From the NCBI GenBank assembly GCA_021325365.1, contig JAJPHF010000185.1:1-53340 (forward strand): a DNA stretch of 53,340 bases, written 5' to 3'. This DNA is from Pseudomonadota bacterium (GTDB taxonomy: Bacteria > Chloroflexota > UBA6077 > JAJPHF01). Position numbers and translations under genes: made by a program. Below, in pieces: positions 45,764-53,340 of the stretch (the first letter of the stretch is position 1; every line of letters starts with the position of its first letter). The notes below the pieces were generated by a model. It was not told the DNA's origin, made no database searches, and was given only the letters and a program-made list of their open reading frames with translations.

Positions 45764-46639
45764 GTGGTTGACGACACACCGAGCGCCGCGCGCGGCGGCG
45801 ACGCTCAGCACTCAGCACTCAGCACTCAGCACTTCTTAGACGTGCAGCACCTGCAGAAGGTATACGCGGGGCGCCGCCGCGAGACGGTGGCGGTGGCCGA
45901 CCTGCACTTCGCCATCGGTGAGGACGAGTTTCTGTCGATCGTCGGCCCATCGGGCTGCGGCAAGACGACGATGCTGCGCATGGTGGCCGGGCTGCTGCCG
46001 CCGACCGCCGGCCGCGTGCTGCTGCGCGGCCGGCCCGTCACCGAGCCGCCGCCCGAGATGGTGCTCGTCTTCCAGGACTACGGCCGGTCGCTCTGCCACT
46101 GGCGCACGGTCGCGGGCAACGTCCAGTTCGCCCTGGAGTCCGTTAGGCTGGCCCCGGCCGAGCGGGCGCAGCGCGTGCGCCAGGCGCTCGACGTGGTCGG
46201 GCTCGCGGAGTTCCGCGACCACTACCCCTGGGAGCTGTCGGGCGGCATGCAGCAGCGCCTGCAGATCGCGCGCGCGCTTGCCTATCAGCCGCGCATCCTG
46301 CTCATGGACGAGCCGTTCGGCTCGCTCGACGCCCTCACCCGCGCCGAGCTGGAAGACCAGCTCCTCGACATCTGGTCCAGCCAGCCCAAGACCGTGCTGT
46401 TCGTCACCCACGACATCGAGGAGGCCGTCTATCTCTCCGACCGCGTGCTCATCCTCAGCGCGCGGCCGTCGCGCGTGGTGGAGGAGCTGCGCATCGACCT
46501 GCCCCGGCCGCGCGACCAGATCGCGACGCGCAGCCTGGAGCAGTTCGTCGAGTACCGCAACCACGTCTACACGCGCATCCGGAACGAGACGGCCGGCGCG
46601 CCGGCCGCGCCGCTCGTCTCGACAGCAGCAGGCGGGTAG
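45764..46639 (+). CDS. ABC transporter ATPase, SsuB/TauB type
   Basis: Start chosen at GTG 45764 (VVDDTPSAARGGDAQ) behind CAGGAGCAGG; 291 aa. Walker A FLSIVGPSGCGKTTMLRMVA, Q-loop MVLVFQDYGRSLCHWRTVAG, signature ELSGGMQQRLQIARALAYQP, Walker B ILLMDEPFGSLDALTRAELE and switch His in VLFVTHDIEEAVYLSDRVLI. All intact. The first 25 residues come from a heptamer repeat and are not part of the family fold. It powers uptake with the two permeases downstream. Confidence 0.93.
   Translation: MVDDTPSAARGGDAQHSALSTQHFLDVQHLQKVYAGRRRETVAVADLHFAIGEDEFLSIVGPSGCGKTTMLRMVAGLLPPTAGRVLLRGRPVTEPPPEMVLVFQDYGRSLCHWRTVAGNVQFALESVRLAPAERAQRVRQALDVVGLAEFRDHYPWELSGGMQQRLQIARALAYQPRILLMDEPFGSLDALTRAELEDQLLDIWSSQPKTVLFVTHDIEEAVYLSDRVLILSARPSRVVEELRIDLPRPRDQIATRSLEQFVEYRNHVYTRIRNETAGAPAAPLVSTAAGG
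45804..45831 (+). repeat. Four tandem CTCAGCA heptamers within the ATPase N-terminus
   Basis: CTCAGCA repeats four times from 45804 to 45831, and two TGCTCAG units stand at 45713-45726 just before the gene. The repeat is translated as HSALSTQHSALSTQH. A single copy with neighbours also appears near 52595 before the 2Fe-2S subunit gene, so it is an intergenic repeat of this genome. Confidence 0.75.
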
Positions 46640-46645
46640 GCGGCG

Positions 46646-47416
46646 ATGCGACCGACGCGCCTGCTCGGCTTCGTCCTCGTGGCCGTGCTGCTCGGCGTCT
46701 GGGAGGCCGCGGCCCGCACCGGGCTGCTCGACGCGCGCTTCGTCCCGGCCCCCAGCAGCATCGCCGTCGCCTGGGTGGGCTTCGCGGCCAGCGGCCAGCT
46801 CGTGAGTGACCTACTGGCGACGCTCGGCAGTTGGGCGCAAGGCTACGCCATTGCCGCCATGCTCGGCGTGGCGCTCGGCGTTCTCATGGGATTGATGCCC
46901 GCGGTCCGCGCCATGCTGGGCACCACCGTCGAGCTGCTGCGCCCGATGCCCTCGGTGGCCATCATTCCCATCGCCATCGTGCTCTTCGGCCTGGGCGACC
47001 CGATGAAGCGCTTCGTGGTGGCCTACGCCGCCCTCTGGCCGGTGCTCGTCAACACGCTGTACGGCGTGCTGGCGGTCGATCCGCTGCTGCACGACACGGC
47101 CCGCACCTTCCGCCTCGGCCCGCTGCGGAGCACCCTGCGCGTCGTCCTGCCCGCGGCGTCGCCCTACATCGCCACCGGCCTGCGCATCAGCACGAGCATC
47201 GCCCTGATTCTCGTCATCACGGCCGAGCTGGTCGCCAGCCGCAACGGGCTCGGCTACTTCGTGCGCGCCTCCGAGCAGGCGAGCCGCGTGCCCGAGGTCT
47301 ACGCCGGCGTGCTCACGATCGCCGTGCTCGGCTACCTGCTGAACGCCCTGTTCGTCGCCGTCGAGGCGCGCGTCCTCGCCTGGCACCGCGGCCTCATGCG
47401 CACCGAGGCAGCCTAG
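46646..47416 (+). CDS. ABC transporter permease, SsuC/TauC type
   Basis: 256 aa, about six membrane helices. The EAA loop is ELLRPMPSVAIIPIAIVLFG, LGDPMKRFVVAYAALWPVLV; HDTARTFRLGPLRSTLRVVL and PYIATGLRISTSIALILVIT follow the family. Begins six bases after the ATPase stop and ends just before permease 2. Ligand unknown. Confidence 0.92.
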   Translation: MRPTRLLGFVLVAVLLGVWEAAARTGLLDARFVPAPSSIAVAWVGFAASGQLVSDLLATLGSWAQGYAIAAMLGVALGVLMGLMPAVRAMLGTTVELLRPMPSVAIIPIAIVLFGLGDPMKRFVVAYAALWPVLVNTLYGVLAVDPLLHDTARTFRLGPLRSTLRVVLPAASPYIATGLRISTSIALILVITAELVASRNGLGYFVRASEQASRVPEVYAGVLTIAVLGYLLNALFVAVEARVLAWHRGLMRTEAA

Positions 47417-47417
47417 C

Positions 47418-48317
47418 ATGGCCGACGTGCTCCCGCGCCCCGACCTACCCCCCCCAGCCCTCCCTCCCTCCGCGGGAAGGGGAGAGCCGGATGCCGCCAC
47501 TGTCGGTACTCCCCCTTCCTTCGCAGGGAAGGGGGCCGGGGGGTTAGGTCCGTCCCTCTGGCGCCCGGCGCTCGGCGTACTCACGCTGCTGGCGATCCTC
47601 GCCCTGTGGGAGGCCCTCAGCCGCGCCCGGGTGCTCAACCCGCAGTTCTTCCCGCCGGTCACCGACATCCTGGGCACGTTCGTCGCGCTCTGGCGGAACA
47701 ACGTGTTCCCGGGCCACCTGGTGACGACGCTCTGGCGCATGGCCGTCGGCTACGCCATCGCCGCCGTGCTGGGCATCGGGCTGGGGCTGGTCATGGGGCG
47801 CTGGCGGGCGGTCTACGAGCTCTTCGAGCCGCTGGTCGAGTTCCTGCGACCGATGCCGCCGGTGGCGCTGATCCCCGTCCTGATCCTGCTCGTGGGCATC
47901 GGCGACGAGATGAAGATCGTCGTCGTGGCCTTCGGCAGCCTGTTCCCGATCCTGCTCAACACCGTCGAGGGCGTGCGCGGCGTGCATCCGACGCTGCTCG
48001 ACGTGGCGCGCACCTTCCGCTACGGCGAGGCCGCCCTGCTGCGCCGCGTGATCTTTCCGGCCGCCCTGCCGCAGATCATGGCCGGGCTGCGCATCAGCCT
48101 GGCGATCGCGCTCATCGTGGCGCTTGTCTCCGAGATGATCGGCGCCACCGCCGGCCTGGGCTACTTCGTGCTCCAGGCGCAGCGCGGCCTGCGCATCCGC
48201 GACATGTACGCCGCCATCGTCCTGCTGGCGCTCCTCGGCTTCACCCTCAACTGGCTCTTCCTCCTCGTCGAGGCGCGCGTCCTCGCCTGGCACCGCGCCA
48301 GCACCGGCCAGCAGTAG
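47418..48317 (+). CDS. ABC transporter permease, SsuC/TauC type, with repeat-derived N-terminus
   Basis: 299 aa. Residues 1-45 (MADVLPRPDLPPPALPPSAG and SFAGKGAGGLGPS) are encoded by the MITE-like copy at 47442-47550 and do not resemble a permease. The fold then starts at LWRPALGVLTLLAILALWEA, with the EAA loop FLRPMPPVALIPVLILLVGI, GDEMKIVVVAFGSLFPILLN and DVARTFRYGEAALLRRVIFP. It is clearly related to permease 1 and the two probably form a heterodimer. Confidence 0.92.
   Translation: MADVLPRPDLPPPALPPSAGRGEPDAATVGTPPSFAGKGAGGLGPSLWRPALGVLTLLAILALWEALSRARVLNPQFFPPVTDILGTFVALWRNNVFPGHLVTTLWRMAVGYAIAAVLGIGLGLVMGRWRAVYELFEPLVEFLRPMPPVALIPVLILLVGIGDEMKIVVVAFGSLFPILLNTVEGVRGVHPTLLDVARTFRYGEAALLRRVIFPAALPQIMAGLRISLAIALIVALVSEMIGATAGLGYFVLQAQRGLRIRDMYAAIVLLALLGFTLNWLFLLVEARVLAWHRASTGQQ
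47442..47550. mobile_element. MITE-like element, copy B, inside the permease coding sequence
   Basis: About 109 bp with the same ends as copy A (GACCTACCCCC and GGGGGGTTAGGTC) and the internal GGGAAGGGGAGAG and CTTCCTTCGCAGGGAAGG. It lies just after the ATG of permease 2 and stays open in frame. Confidence 0.55.
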
Positions 48318-48430
48318 GCTCCCCGCCCGCCGGCGCCCACCGCGATGTGCGTGTGCACCAGCATGGACGAGCGTACCTCGAAGCTGCTACACCCATGCTG
48401 AGCGGCGTAGTTGCTCTGGAGAGGACACGG

Positions 48431-49594
48431 ATGACGCTGAGCGCGATGCGGACCAGCCCGGCCGCTCTGGCAAGCGACCACTTCGGGCGCACTGGTCCTG
48501 GCACGCTGGCCGGACGGTATCTACGCACCTTCTGGCAGCCGGTCTGCGTGGCGGCCGATGTCCCGCCCGGCCACGCCAAGCCCCTCCGCATCATGAGCGA
48601 GGACTTCACGCTCTACCGGGGCGAGGAGGGTACAGCGCACCTCGTCGCGCCGCGCTGCGCGCACCGGGGGACGCAGCTTAGCACCGGCTGGGTGGAGGGC
48701 GACAGCCTCCGCTGCTTCTACCATGGCTGGAAGTACGATGGCTCCGGTCAGTGCGTGGAGATGCCGGCGGAAGATCCCAGCTTCCCGCCCAAGGTGACGA
48801 TTGCGAGCTACCCGACCGAGGAGTATCTAGGGCTGATCTTTGCCTACCTCGGCGATGGCGAGCCGCCGCCCCTGCCGCGCTACCCAGACTTCGAGGAGGA
48901 CGGCGTGCGCGGCGTGAGCGCCTACGTACGCCCGTGCAACTACTTCCAGAACCTCGAGAACGGCCTGGACAACGTCCACGTCCTGTTCGTCCACCGCGAC
49001 GCGCCGGGCGCGGAGAGCTATCTGGAGCAGGAGGTGCCCCGCATTCTGGCCGAGGAGAGCGCCTGGGGCGTTACCGAGCGTATCGTCCGCCCGGATGCCC
49101 CCGAGCAGCGCATCGAGGGCGGCATGCCCAACGTGCTCTACATCCCCTCCCAGGCGCTGGGCACCGAGGGAGCCCGAGTGGACTTCCTCGCCTGGCGCGT
49201 GCCGGTCGACGACGAGCAACACCTTACGTTCAACGTGACGCTGGCCCGGGTCACGGGCGCGGCGGCCGATGCCTATCGCGCGCGACGCCGCGCGCCCGCC
49301 GACAATACGGCCGCGGTGGCGGTGCAAGTCGGGCAGGCGGTGCTGCGCGGCGACCAGCGCGTGCAAGACCTCCGCGACCACCCGCTGCTCGTAAACATTC
49401 AAGACACCGTGGCGCAGCTCGGGCAGGGCGTCATCGCCGATCGCACGCACGAGCGGCTGGGGCGGTCGGACGCGGCAATCATTCTGCTGCGCAAGCTGTG
49501 GGCGCGTGAGTTGCGCGCGCTAGCCGCGGGGCAGCCGCGCAAGCAGTGGCGTCGCCTCGCGCCGGCGCCACTCGGCGACGATCGCTCGCCATGA
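48431..49594 (+). CDS. Rieske non-heme iron oxygenase, large subunit (phthalate/vanillate-dioxygenase-like)
   Basis: Start chosen at ATG 48431 behind GAGAGGA; 387 aa (the frame is open far upstream across the permease by chance). Rieske ligands CAHRG (C76, H78) and CFYHGW (C95, H98). Catalytic iron site NLENGLDNVHVLFVH (D180, H183, H188). Single-component-type length, so it should need a separate reductase, which is not in the window. Such enzymes hydroxylate or demethylate aromatic or N/O-methyl compounds. Confidence 0.92.
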   Translation: MTLSAMRTSPAALASDHFGRTGPGTLAGRYLRTFWQPVCVAADVPPGHAKPLRIMSEDFTLYRGEEGTAHLVAPRCAHRGTQLSTGWVEGDSLRCFYHGWKYDGSGQCVEMPAEDPSFPPKVTIASYPTEEYLGLIFAYLGDGEPPPLPRYPDFEEDGVRGVSAYVRPCNYFQNLENGLDNVHVLFVHRDAPGAESYLEQEVPRILAEESAWGVTERIVRPDAPEQRIEGGMPNVLYIPSQALGTEGARVDFLAWRVPVDDEQHLTFNVTLARVTGAAADAYRARRRAPADNTAAVAVQVGQAVLRGDQRVQDLRDHPLLVNIQDTVAQLGQGVIADRTHERLGRSDAAIILLRKLWARELRALAAGQPRKQWRRLAPAPLGDDRSP

Positions 49595-49635
49595 CAGCCC
49601 AACTGTCGCGCACGCCCCGACCCAAGGAGGCCGAC

Positions 49636-50811
49636 GTGATCCCGCGCCCATCCTGGGCTCGCATCGCCGCGAGCCTGTGCCTGCTGGTGGCTGCGAGCGC
49701 CTGCAGCCCTGCGGCGAGCGCGCCCACCGGGCAGGCGCCAGCGAGCGCGCCCGCTCCCAGCGCCACGGCCCCCGCCGCCGTGGCCGCACCCAACGGCGCG
49801 GCCACGTGGCCGCCCGCCGTCCAGCGGCTGATCGACGGGGCGCGTGCCGAGGGGGAGCTAGACTTGGTGCTCAGCGCCACGTTCTTCAAGCGCGGCGAGG
49901 CGCTCCCCCAGATCCAGCAGGCCTTCAACCAGCGCTACGGCCTCAACGTCCGCATTCAGCGTACGGTCGGACCGACTATGCCCCAGCTTGCGGCGCTGCT
50001 CGGCCAGGAGGTGCAGGCGGGCAAGAAGCCGCAGACCGATCTCTTCCTGGGGTCCGACATCCACATCAGCACGCTGCTGCGGGCCGGAGCGCTCGAGCCG
50101 ATCGATTGGCGGGCGCTGGACAGTCGGATCCCCGCGATGGCGGTCAGCGAGGGGAACGTGGGACTGGCCTACGGCTCGTCCTACTCCGGCATGACTTACA
50201 ACCAGAACCTCATCCCGCCGGCCGAGGTGCCGTCCACCCTGCAGAGCCTGCTCGATCCGAAGTGGAAAGGCAAGATCGCCTCGACGCCCTTTGCCGCCGG
50301 GTTCCCGCAGCTCGCGCGGAGCACGGCCTGGGGCGAGCCACGCACGACGGCGTACGTCCAGGCGCTCGCGGACCAGGTAGGGGGGCTGATGCGCTGCGGC
50401 GAGAACGAGCGCCTGCTGAGCGGCGAGTTCGTGCTGTACGCGCTCAACTGCGGCGTCGCGTCGGATCTCGCGGCGCACCGCGACGGCCAGCCGATCGGGG
50501 TCGTCATCCCGACCGACGCGCTCGCGGTCAGTTACTACGCCTGGGGCGTTCCCAAGGGCTCTGCCCACCCGAACGCCGCGACGCTGTTCGCGCTGTTCAT
50601 GGTGAGCGACGAGGGGCAGCGCCTGTCGTATGACGCCGACCTCATGGACCTGCACCTGCTGCCAGGGTCACAGAGCATCGGGATAGTGAAGCCCATGCTG
50701 GACCAGGGCGGCAAGCTGATGGGCGAGGACGCGATGGTGCAGATGACGACCTACGGCGCCGACTCCGGGCGGCTCGAAAGCGAGCTGCAGCGCATGATCG
50801 CCAAACAGTGA
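49636..50811 (+). CDS. Extracellular solute-binding protein, iron(III)/family-1-like
   Basis: Start chosen at GTG 49636 because AAGGAGG lies five bases upstream; the frame extends to 49546 inside the Rieske gene. 391 aa. Signal region RIAASLCLLVAASAC suggests a lipoprotein. The mature part has RAEGELDLVLSATFFKRGEA, GKKPQTDLFLGSDIHISTLL, GLAYGSSYSGMTYNQNLIPP and LLDPKWKGKIASTPFAAGFP, as in AfuA/FutA-like binding proteins. No dedicated permease is present. Ligand could be a metal-carboxylate or organic acid. Confidence 0.88.
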   Translation: MIPRPSWARIAASLCLLVAASACSPAASAPTGQAPASAPAPSATAPAAVAAPNGAATWPPAVQRLIDGARAEGELDLVLSATFFKRGEALPQIQQAFNQRYGLNVRIQRTVGPTMPQLAALLGQEVQAGKKPQTDLFLGSDIHISTLLRAGALEPIDWRALDSRIPAMAVSEGNVGLAYGSSYSGMTYNQNLIPPAEVPSTLQSLLDPKWKGKIASTPFAAGFPQLARSTAWGEPRTTAYVQALADQVGGLMRCGENERLLSGEFVLYALNCGVASDLAAHRDGQPIGVVIPTDALAVSYYAWGVPKGSAHPNAATLFALFMVSDEGQRLSYDADLMDLHLLPGSQSIGIVKPMLDQGGKLMGEDAMVQMTTYGADSGRLESELQRMIAKQ

Positions 50812-50823
50812 TCCCCGCCGACT

Positions 50824-51234
50824 CTAGACCAGCCAGTTCTCGACTACCAGGCCAGGCACCCGCTGGAAGTGCCGCACGTTTCCGGTGACCATCACGAGTC
50901 CCCGCACGAGCGCAATTGCCGCGATACGGAGATCAGCATCCGCCAGCGGCGTGCCCTGTCGCTCAAGGTACGCGCGAAGCGCTCCATACCGACGGGCGGC
51001 GGCCTCGTCGAACGGCACCATGGTTACGTGAGCCAGGAGCAACGATTCAATGCGCTGGAGCAGATCTGGTTGTAGTCGCGCGACCCGGTGGGCGCCGTAT
51101 AGAAGCTCTCCGACAGTGATGCAGGACGTGAGCCTTTGCGCCGGTGCGACCGCTGCTATCCTGGCGATCAAGGCGGGCGATGGCGCTCGTCTCAAGGAAT
51201 GGCTGAGGATGTCCGTATCCAGTAGATACGTCAC
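50824..51234 (-). CDS. vapC: VapC-family PIN-domain toxin
   Basis: 136 aa. MTYLLDTDILSHSLRRAPSP (first Asp), TSCITVGELLYGAHRV (Glu), GTPLADADLRIAAIALVRGL (third and fourth acids: ADADLRIAA) and VMVTGNVRHFQRVPGLVVEN complete the PIN fold of the VapC/FitB type. The start overlaps the antitoxin stop by four bases. It stands alone on the minus strand between the binding protein and the molybdenum-hydroxylase genes. Confidence 0.9.
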   Translation of the reverse strand: MTYLLDTDILSHSLRRAPSPALIARIAAVAPAQRLTSCITVGELLYGAHRVARLQPDLLQRIESLLLAHVTMVPFDEAAARRYGALRAYLERQGTPLADADLRIAAIALVRGLVMVTGNVRHFQRVPGLVVENWLV

Positions 51235-51536
51235 TCCTCAAGCTCAACCGGCCGCCCCAGGTCACGTTCGCGCGCGGCGTAGACGTCGGCAATGAACGCG
51301 TCTATCTCCTCATCGGTCAGCAAATCGCCCCAGGCGCCCACCCACGGGGGGACTGAGGGGGGCTGGGCTGGGGGCGCCGCCGCTCCTTCGAGTCGCTGGA
51401 GGTCATCCACGCTCACCAGCGCCGCGAGCGGCTTGCCGCGCCGCTCGATAATGACGTGCTCGCCACCATACGCGACCTGGGCCATTAACGCCGAGAGCTG
51501 CGCCTTGGCTTGCGCCGCGCTCACCCGTTTCGCCAT
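51231..51536 (-). CDS. Phd/YefM-family antitoxin
   Basis: Start chosen at ATG 51536 (MAKRVSAAQAKAQLSALMAQ); 101 aa. AYGGEHVIIERRGKPLAALV, SVDDLQRLEG is the Phd/YefM DNA-binding fold; the C-terminal tail WGDLLTDEEIDAFIADVYAA, RERDLGRP neutralises the toxin. A Pro-rich linker (AAAPPAQPPSVPPW) separates them. The frame goes on upstream without coding character. Palindrome GGTCATCTTGACC just upstream is the likely operator. Confidence 0.85.
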   Translation of the reverse strand: MAKRVSAAQAKAQLSALMAQVAYGGEHVIIERRGKPLAALVSVDDLQRLEGAAAPPAQPPSVPPWVGAWGDLLTDEEIDAFIADVYAARERDLGRPVELEE

Positions 51537-51563
51537 CGCCGCGCCTCCCTGCCAGCACGAATT

Positions 51564-51583
51564 GGTCATCTTGACCCATTCTA
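51564..51583 (-). promoter_or_regulatory. Operator-like palindrome and -10 box of the antitoxin-toxin pair
   Basis: GGTCA-TCT-TGACC (51564-51576) is an inverted repeat lying directly downstream of TAGAAT (51578-51583, minus strand). Bound antitoxin would cover the transcription start. No -35 box is evident. Confidence 0.45.
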
Positions 51584-51697
51584 CGCTGTTGCGCCGCCCG
51601 GGGGGCGCTGGTAGAATCGAGGGCTCCTGCGCAAGTCTTTCCCCGTTGTGCGGAGCCGTCGTCCCGCCGGGACGCCGCGACCGCAGGGAGCGACGAG

Positions 51698-52567
51698 ATG
51701 AAGCCAGCACCCTTCGAGTACTTTGCCCCGCGCAGCGTCGCGGAGACGCTCGACTTGCTCGCCCGCTACGGCGAGGACGGCAAGATTCTGGCGGGAGGTC
51801 AGAGCCTCGTGCCGCTGATGAACTTCCGTCTGGCCCGGCCCGCGTCGCTCATCGATGTGAACCGCGTGAGCGAGCTAGACTACGTGCGCCCGTCCGACGG
51901 CGGTTTGGCCTTCGGCGCGCTCACCCGCCACTATCGGCTCGAGAGCGATCCGCTGGTCGCCGAGCGCTGCCCGCTGCTGCCGGCTATCGCGCGGCTTATT
52001 GGCCACGTGCAGATCCGCCACCGCGGCACCATTGGCGGCAGCATCGCCCATGCCGATCCCGTCGCCGAGTTGTGTCTGGCCGCCGCGCTGCTGGACGCCG
52101 AGATCGACGTGCAGGGCCCGAACGGCAGCCGCACGCTGCAGCCGGACGAGTTCTTCCTGACGTATCTCACGACGGCGCTGGAGCCCACAGAGCTACTGAC
52201 TGAGGTGCGCTTCCCGGGCCTGCCAGCGGACGCGGGCTGGAGCGTGCAGGAGTTCGCGCGCCGCCACGGCGACTTCGCCATCGTCGCGGCCGCTGCCGTG
52301 CTGGAGGCCGAGAACGGCGTCTGTCGCACGGCCCGCGTGGCCGTGGCCGGCGGTGCGCCGACCGCCGCGCGCAGCCCGGGCGCCGAGGCGGCGCTGGTCG
52401 GCCAGCCGCTCGGCACGGACGCCTTTGCTGCCGCCGCCGAGGCCGCCATGGCGGAGGCCGATCCGGAGTCCGACCTGCACGCCTCCGCCGACTACCGCCG
52501 CAAGATGGTCGGCGTCTTCGTGCGCCGCGCGCTGGAAGAAGCCGCATCGCGCGTACCGAATTCGTAG
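51698..52567 (+). CDS. Molybdenum-hydroxylase FAD-binding medium subunit (CoxM-like)
   Basis: 289 aa. [40 protein letters not shown] (FAD pyrophosphate loop AGGQS) and [20 protein letters not shown] (TIGGSxxxxDP) are the CoxM/XDH hallmarks, followed by a CO_deh_flav_C domain ([20 protein letters not shown]). It passes electrons from the 2Fe-2S subunit to an acceptor. The small subunit follows 53 bases later. Confidence 0.93.
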   Translation: MKPAPFEYFAPRSVAETLDLLARYGEDGKILAGGQSLVPLMNFRLARPASLIDVNRVSELDYVRPSDGGLAFGALTRHYRLESDPLVAERCPLLPAIARLIGHVQIRHRGTIGGSIAHADPVAELCLAAALLDAEIDVQGPNGSRTLQPDEFFLTYLTTALEPTELLTEVRFPGLPADAGWSVQEFARRHGDFAIVAAAAVLEAENGVCRTARVAVAGGAPTAARSPGAEAALVGQPLGTDAFAAAAEAAMAEADPESDLHASADYRRKMVGVFVRRALEEAASRVPNS

Positions 52568-52620
52568 CGCCGAGCGCCGAGCAGCGGGCCTCTCGCTCAG
52601 CACTCAGCATTGGAGACGAC

Positions 52621-53109
52621 ATGGCCGAGAAGCAGACGGTGCGGCTGCGCGTGAACGGGCAGGACTACGAGGGGGCCTGCGAGCCCCGCAAGCTGCTGGT
52701 CGATTTCCTCCGCGAGGACCTACGGCTCACGGGCACCCACGTGGGCTGCGAGCACGGCGTCTGCGGCGCTTGCACCATCCTGATGGACGGGCTGACCGTG
52801 CGCTCGTGCCTGATGTTCGCCGTGCAGGCCGATGGCGCCGAGCTAATGACCGTCGAGGGCCTGGCGCAGGGCGACGAGCTACACCCGATCCAGCAGGCGT
52901 TCTGGGACCAGCACGGTCTGCAGTGCGGCTTCTGCACGCCCGGCATGCTGATGACCGTCTACGAGTTCCTGAACCAGGCCGAGAAGCCCAGCGAAGAAGA
53001 GATCCGCGAGGCGCTCGCGGGCAACCTCTGTCGCTGCACCGGCTACGTCAACATCGTCAAGGCCGTGCAGCAGGCGGCCGGCACGCTGGTCGAGACCGGT
53101 GGCCACTAG
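52621..53109 (+). CDS. Molybdenum-hydroxylase 2Fe-2S small subunit (CoxS-like)
   Basis: 162 aa. Plant-type ferredoxin cluster [16 protein letters not shown] and second cluster [13 protein letters not shown] with [15 protein letters not shown], all eight Cys present. Usual length. Together with CoxM it forms part of a CO-dehydrogenase/xanthine-oxidase-like hydroxylase. The large Mo-cofactor subunit, normally adjacent, is not in the window. Confidence 0.94.
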   Translation: MAEKQTVRLRVNGQDYEGACEPRKLLVDFLREDLRLTGTHVGCEHGVCGACTILMDGLTVRSCLMFAVQADGAELMTVEGLAQGDELHPIQQAFWDQHGLQCGFCTPGMLMTVYEFLNQAEKPSEEEIREALAGNLCRCTGYVNIVKAVQQAAGTLVETGGH

Positions 53110-53118
53110 CATAAAGCG

Positions 53119-53201
53119 CTCTCTCCGCTGAGAGAGGTACAGGACCGCGACTTCTCCTCGGGAGAGGCCAGCAGAACGCCCCCTCTCCCCCTGGGAGAGG
53201 G
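53119..53201. repeat. Cluster of hairpin-forming CTCTCCC repeats
   Basis: CTCTCTCCGCTGAGAGAG (53119-53136), CTTCTCCTCGGGAGAGG (about 53151-53167) and CCCTCTCCCCCTGGGAGAGG (53181-53200) are three successive hairpins between the small-subunit gene and the UbiD-like gene. They resemble dispersed intergenic repeats; any may act as an attenuator or terminator. Confidence 0.55.
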
Positions 53202-53212
53202 CGGGGGTGAGG

Positions 53213-53340
53213 ATGGCGAAAGACCTGCGGACGTATCTGGCGGACGTGCAGCGGGAGATCCCGGACGAGCTAGTCTGCATCGAGCGGGAGGTGAACCCCG
53301 CGAACTACGACTGCACGGCGCTCATCAAGCACCTCGACGC
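53213..53340 (+). CDS. UbiD-family (de)carboxylase, partial at right edge
   Basis: ATG 53213 opens MAKDLRTYLADVQREIPDEL, VCIEREVNPANYDCTALIKH, LDA and runs off the end. The D-L-R-x-(F/Y)-L...P-x-E-L-V.I..E-V.P......L..L pattern is the N-terminus of UbiD-type prenyl-FMN decarboxylases, acting on aromatic or alpha,beta-unsaturated acids. Its place behind a molybdenum hydroxylase and Rieske gene supports an aromatic-degradation role. Only 42 residues are visible. Confidence 0.7.
   Translation, partial: MAKDLRTYLADVQREIPDELVCIEREVNPANYDCTALIKHLD

Noticed and set aside
47606..48430. Rieske frame extended upstream to give 662 aa
   Set aside because: The extra part overlaps the permease gene in another frame and is Arg/Gly/Pro-rich; ATG 48431 has a good ribosome site and the family N-terminus.

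Overview
The window is very GC-rich (about 70% G+C by eye) bacterial chromosome. Gene content (B-box zinc-finger membrane protein, many NMT1/SsuA-type substrate-binding proteins, Rieske oxygenase, CO-dehydrogenase-like subunits, UbiD) and GTG/TTG-rich starts suggest an uncultured Chloroflexota-like organism. That assignment is inference; no rRNA is present. Two ParB-type parS sites about 17 kb apart (20897 and 37887) suggest the region lies in the origin-proximal part of the chromosome.

Positions 1 to about 15.9 kb are a prophage, cut off by the left edge and ending on the right at a tRNA-Arg(CCU) gene on the minus strand. Reading leftwards from a divergent control region at 12.7 kb, the minus strand carries a ribbon-helix-helix protein, a replication initiator with internal iteron-like repeats and a C-terminal DnaA-N-like domain, a zinc protein, a RusA-like resolvase, a VapBC pair, the small terminase, an endolysin with an internal start, a holin-like protein, the large terminase, a nucleotidyltransferase-like/XRE pair with its own promoter, portal, tail fibre, adaptor and a PD-(D/E)XK-like protein. 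The plus strand carries the lysogeny genes: XRE repressor, ImmA-like partner, excisionase and integrase. At least six prophage genes are broken (integrase by a 76-bp insertion with a 35-bp direct repeat; adaptor, terminase N-terminus, replication initiator and others by small indels), so the element looks defective unless the indels are assembly errors. One host gene (27308-27486) shows the same kind of indel, so both explanations stay open.

From 16 to 32.7 kb are mixed host genes: a substrate-binding lipoprotein, a double zinc-site protein, two single-domain response regulators, ndk, two alpha/beta hydrolases, a small Cys protein with no standard start codon, two overlapping GT9 glycosyltransferases, a macrodomain protein, an M16 peptidase, an O-methyltransferase flanked by two very long perfect palindromes, a shortened Uma2 protein and a secreted Asp-box propeller.

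From 33 to 41 kb a plus-strand metabolic block holds a MetE-like methyltransferase, an M20-fold protein lacking most metal ligands, YceI, an ornithine-cyclodeaminase-like enzyme, a substrate-binding lipoprotein and a 2-hydroxyacid dehydrogenase. At 41.4-43.5 kb is a minus-strand operon of a SWIM protein and two tandem cobS genes behind a strong promoter, a structured leader and an intrinsic terminator.

From 43.7 kb to the right edge are a WalJ-type metallo-beta-lactamase protein, a complete SsuABC-type importer (binding protein, ATPase, two permeases), a Rieske oxygenase, a further binding protein, a Phd/VapC pair, the medium and small subunits of a molybdenum hydroxylase, and the start of a UbiD-type decarboxylase. 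Together these look like uptake and oxidative breakdown of an unidentified organic, possibly aromatic, substrate.
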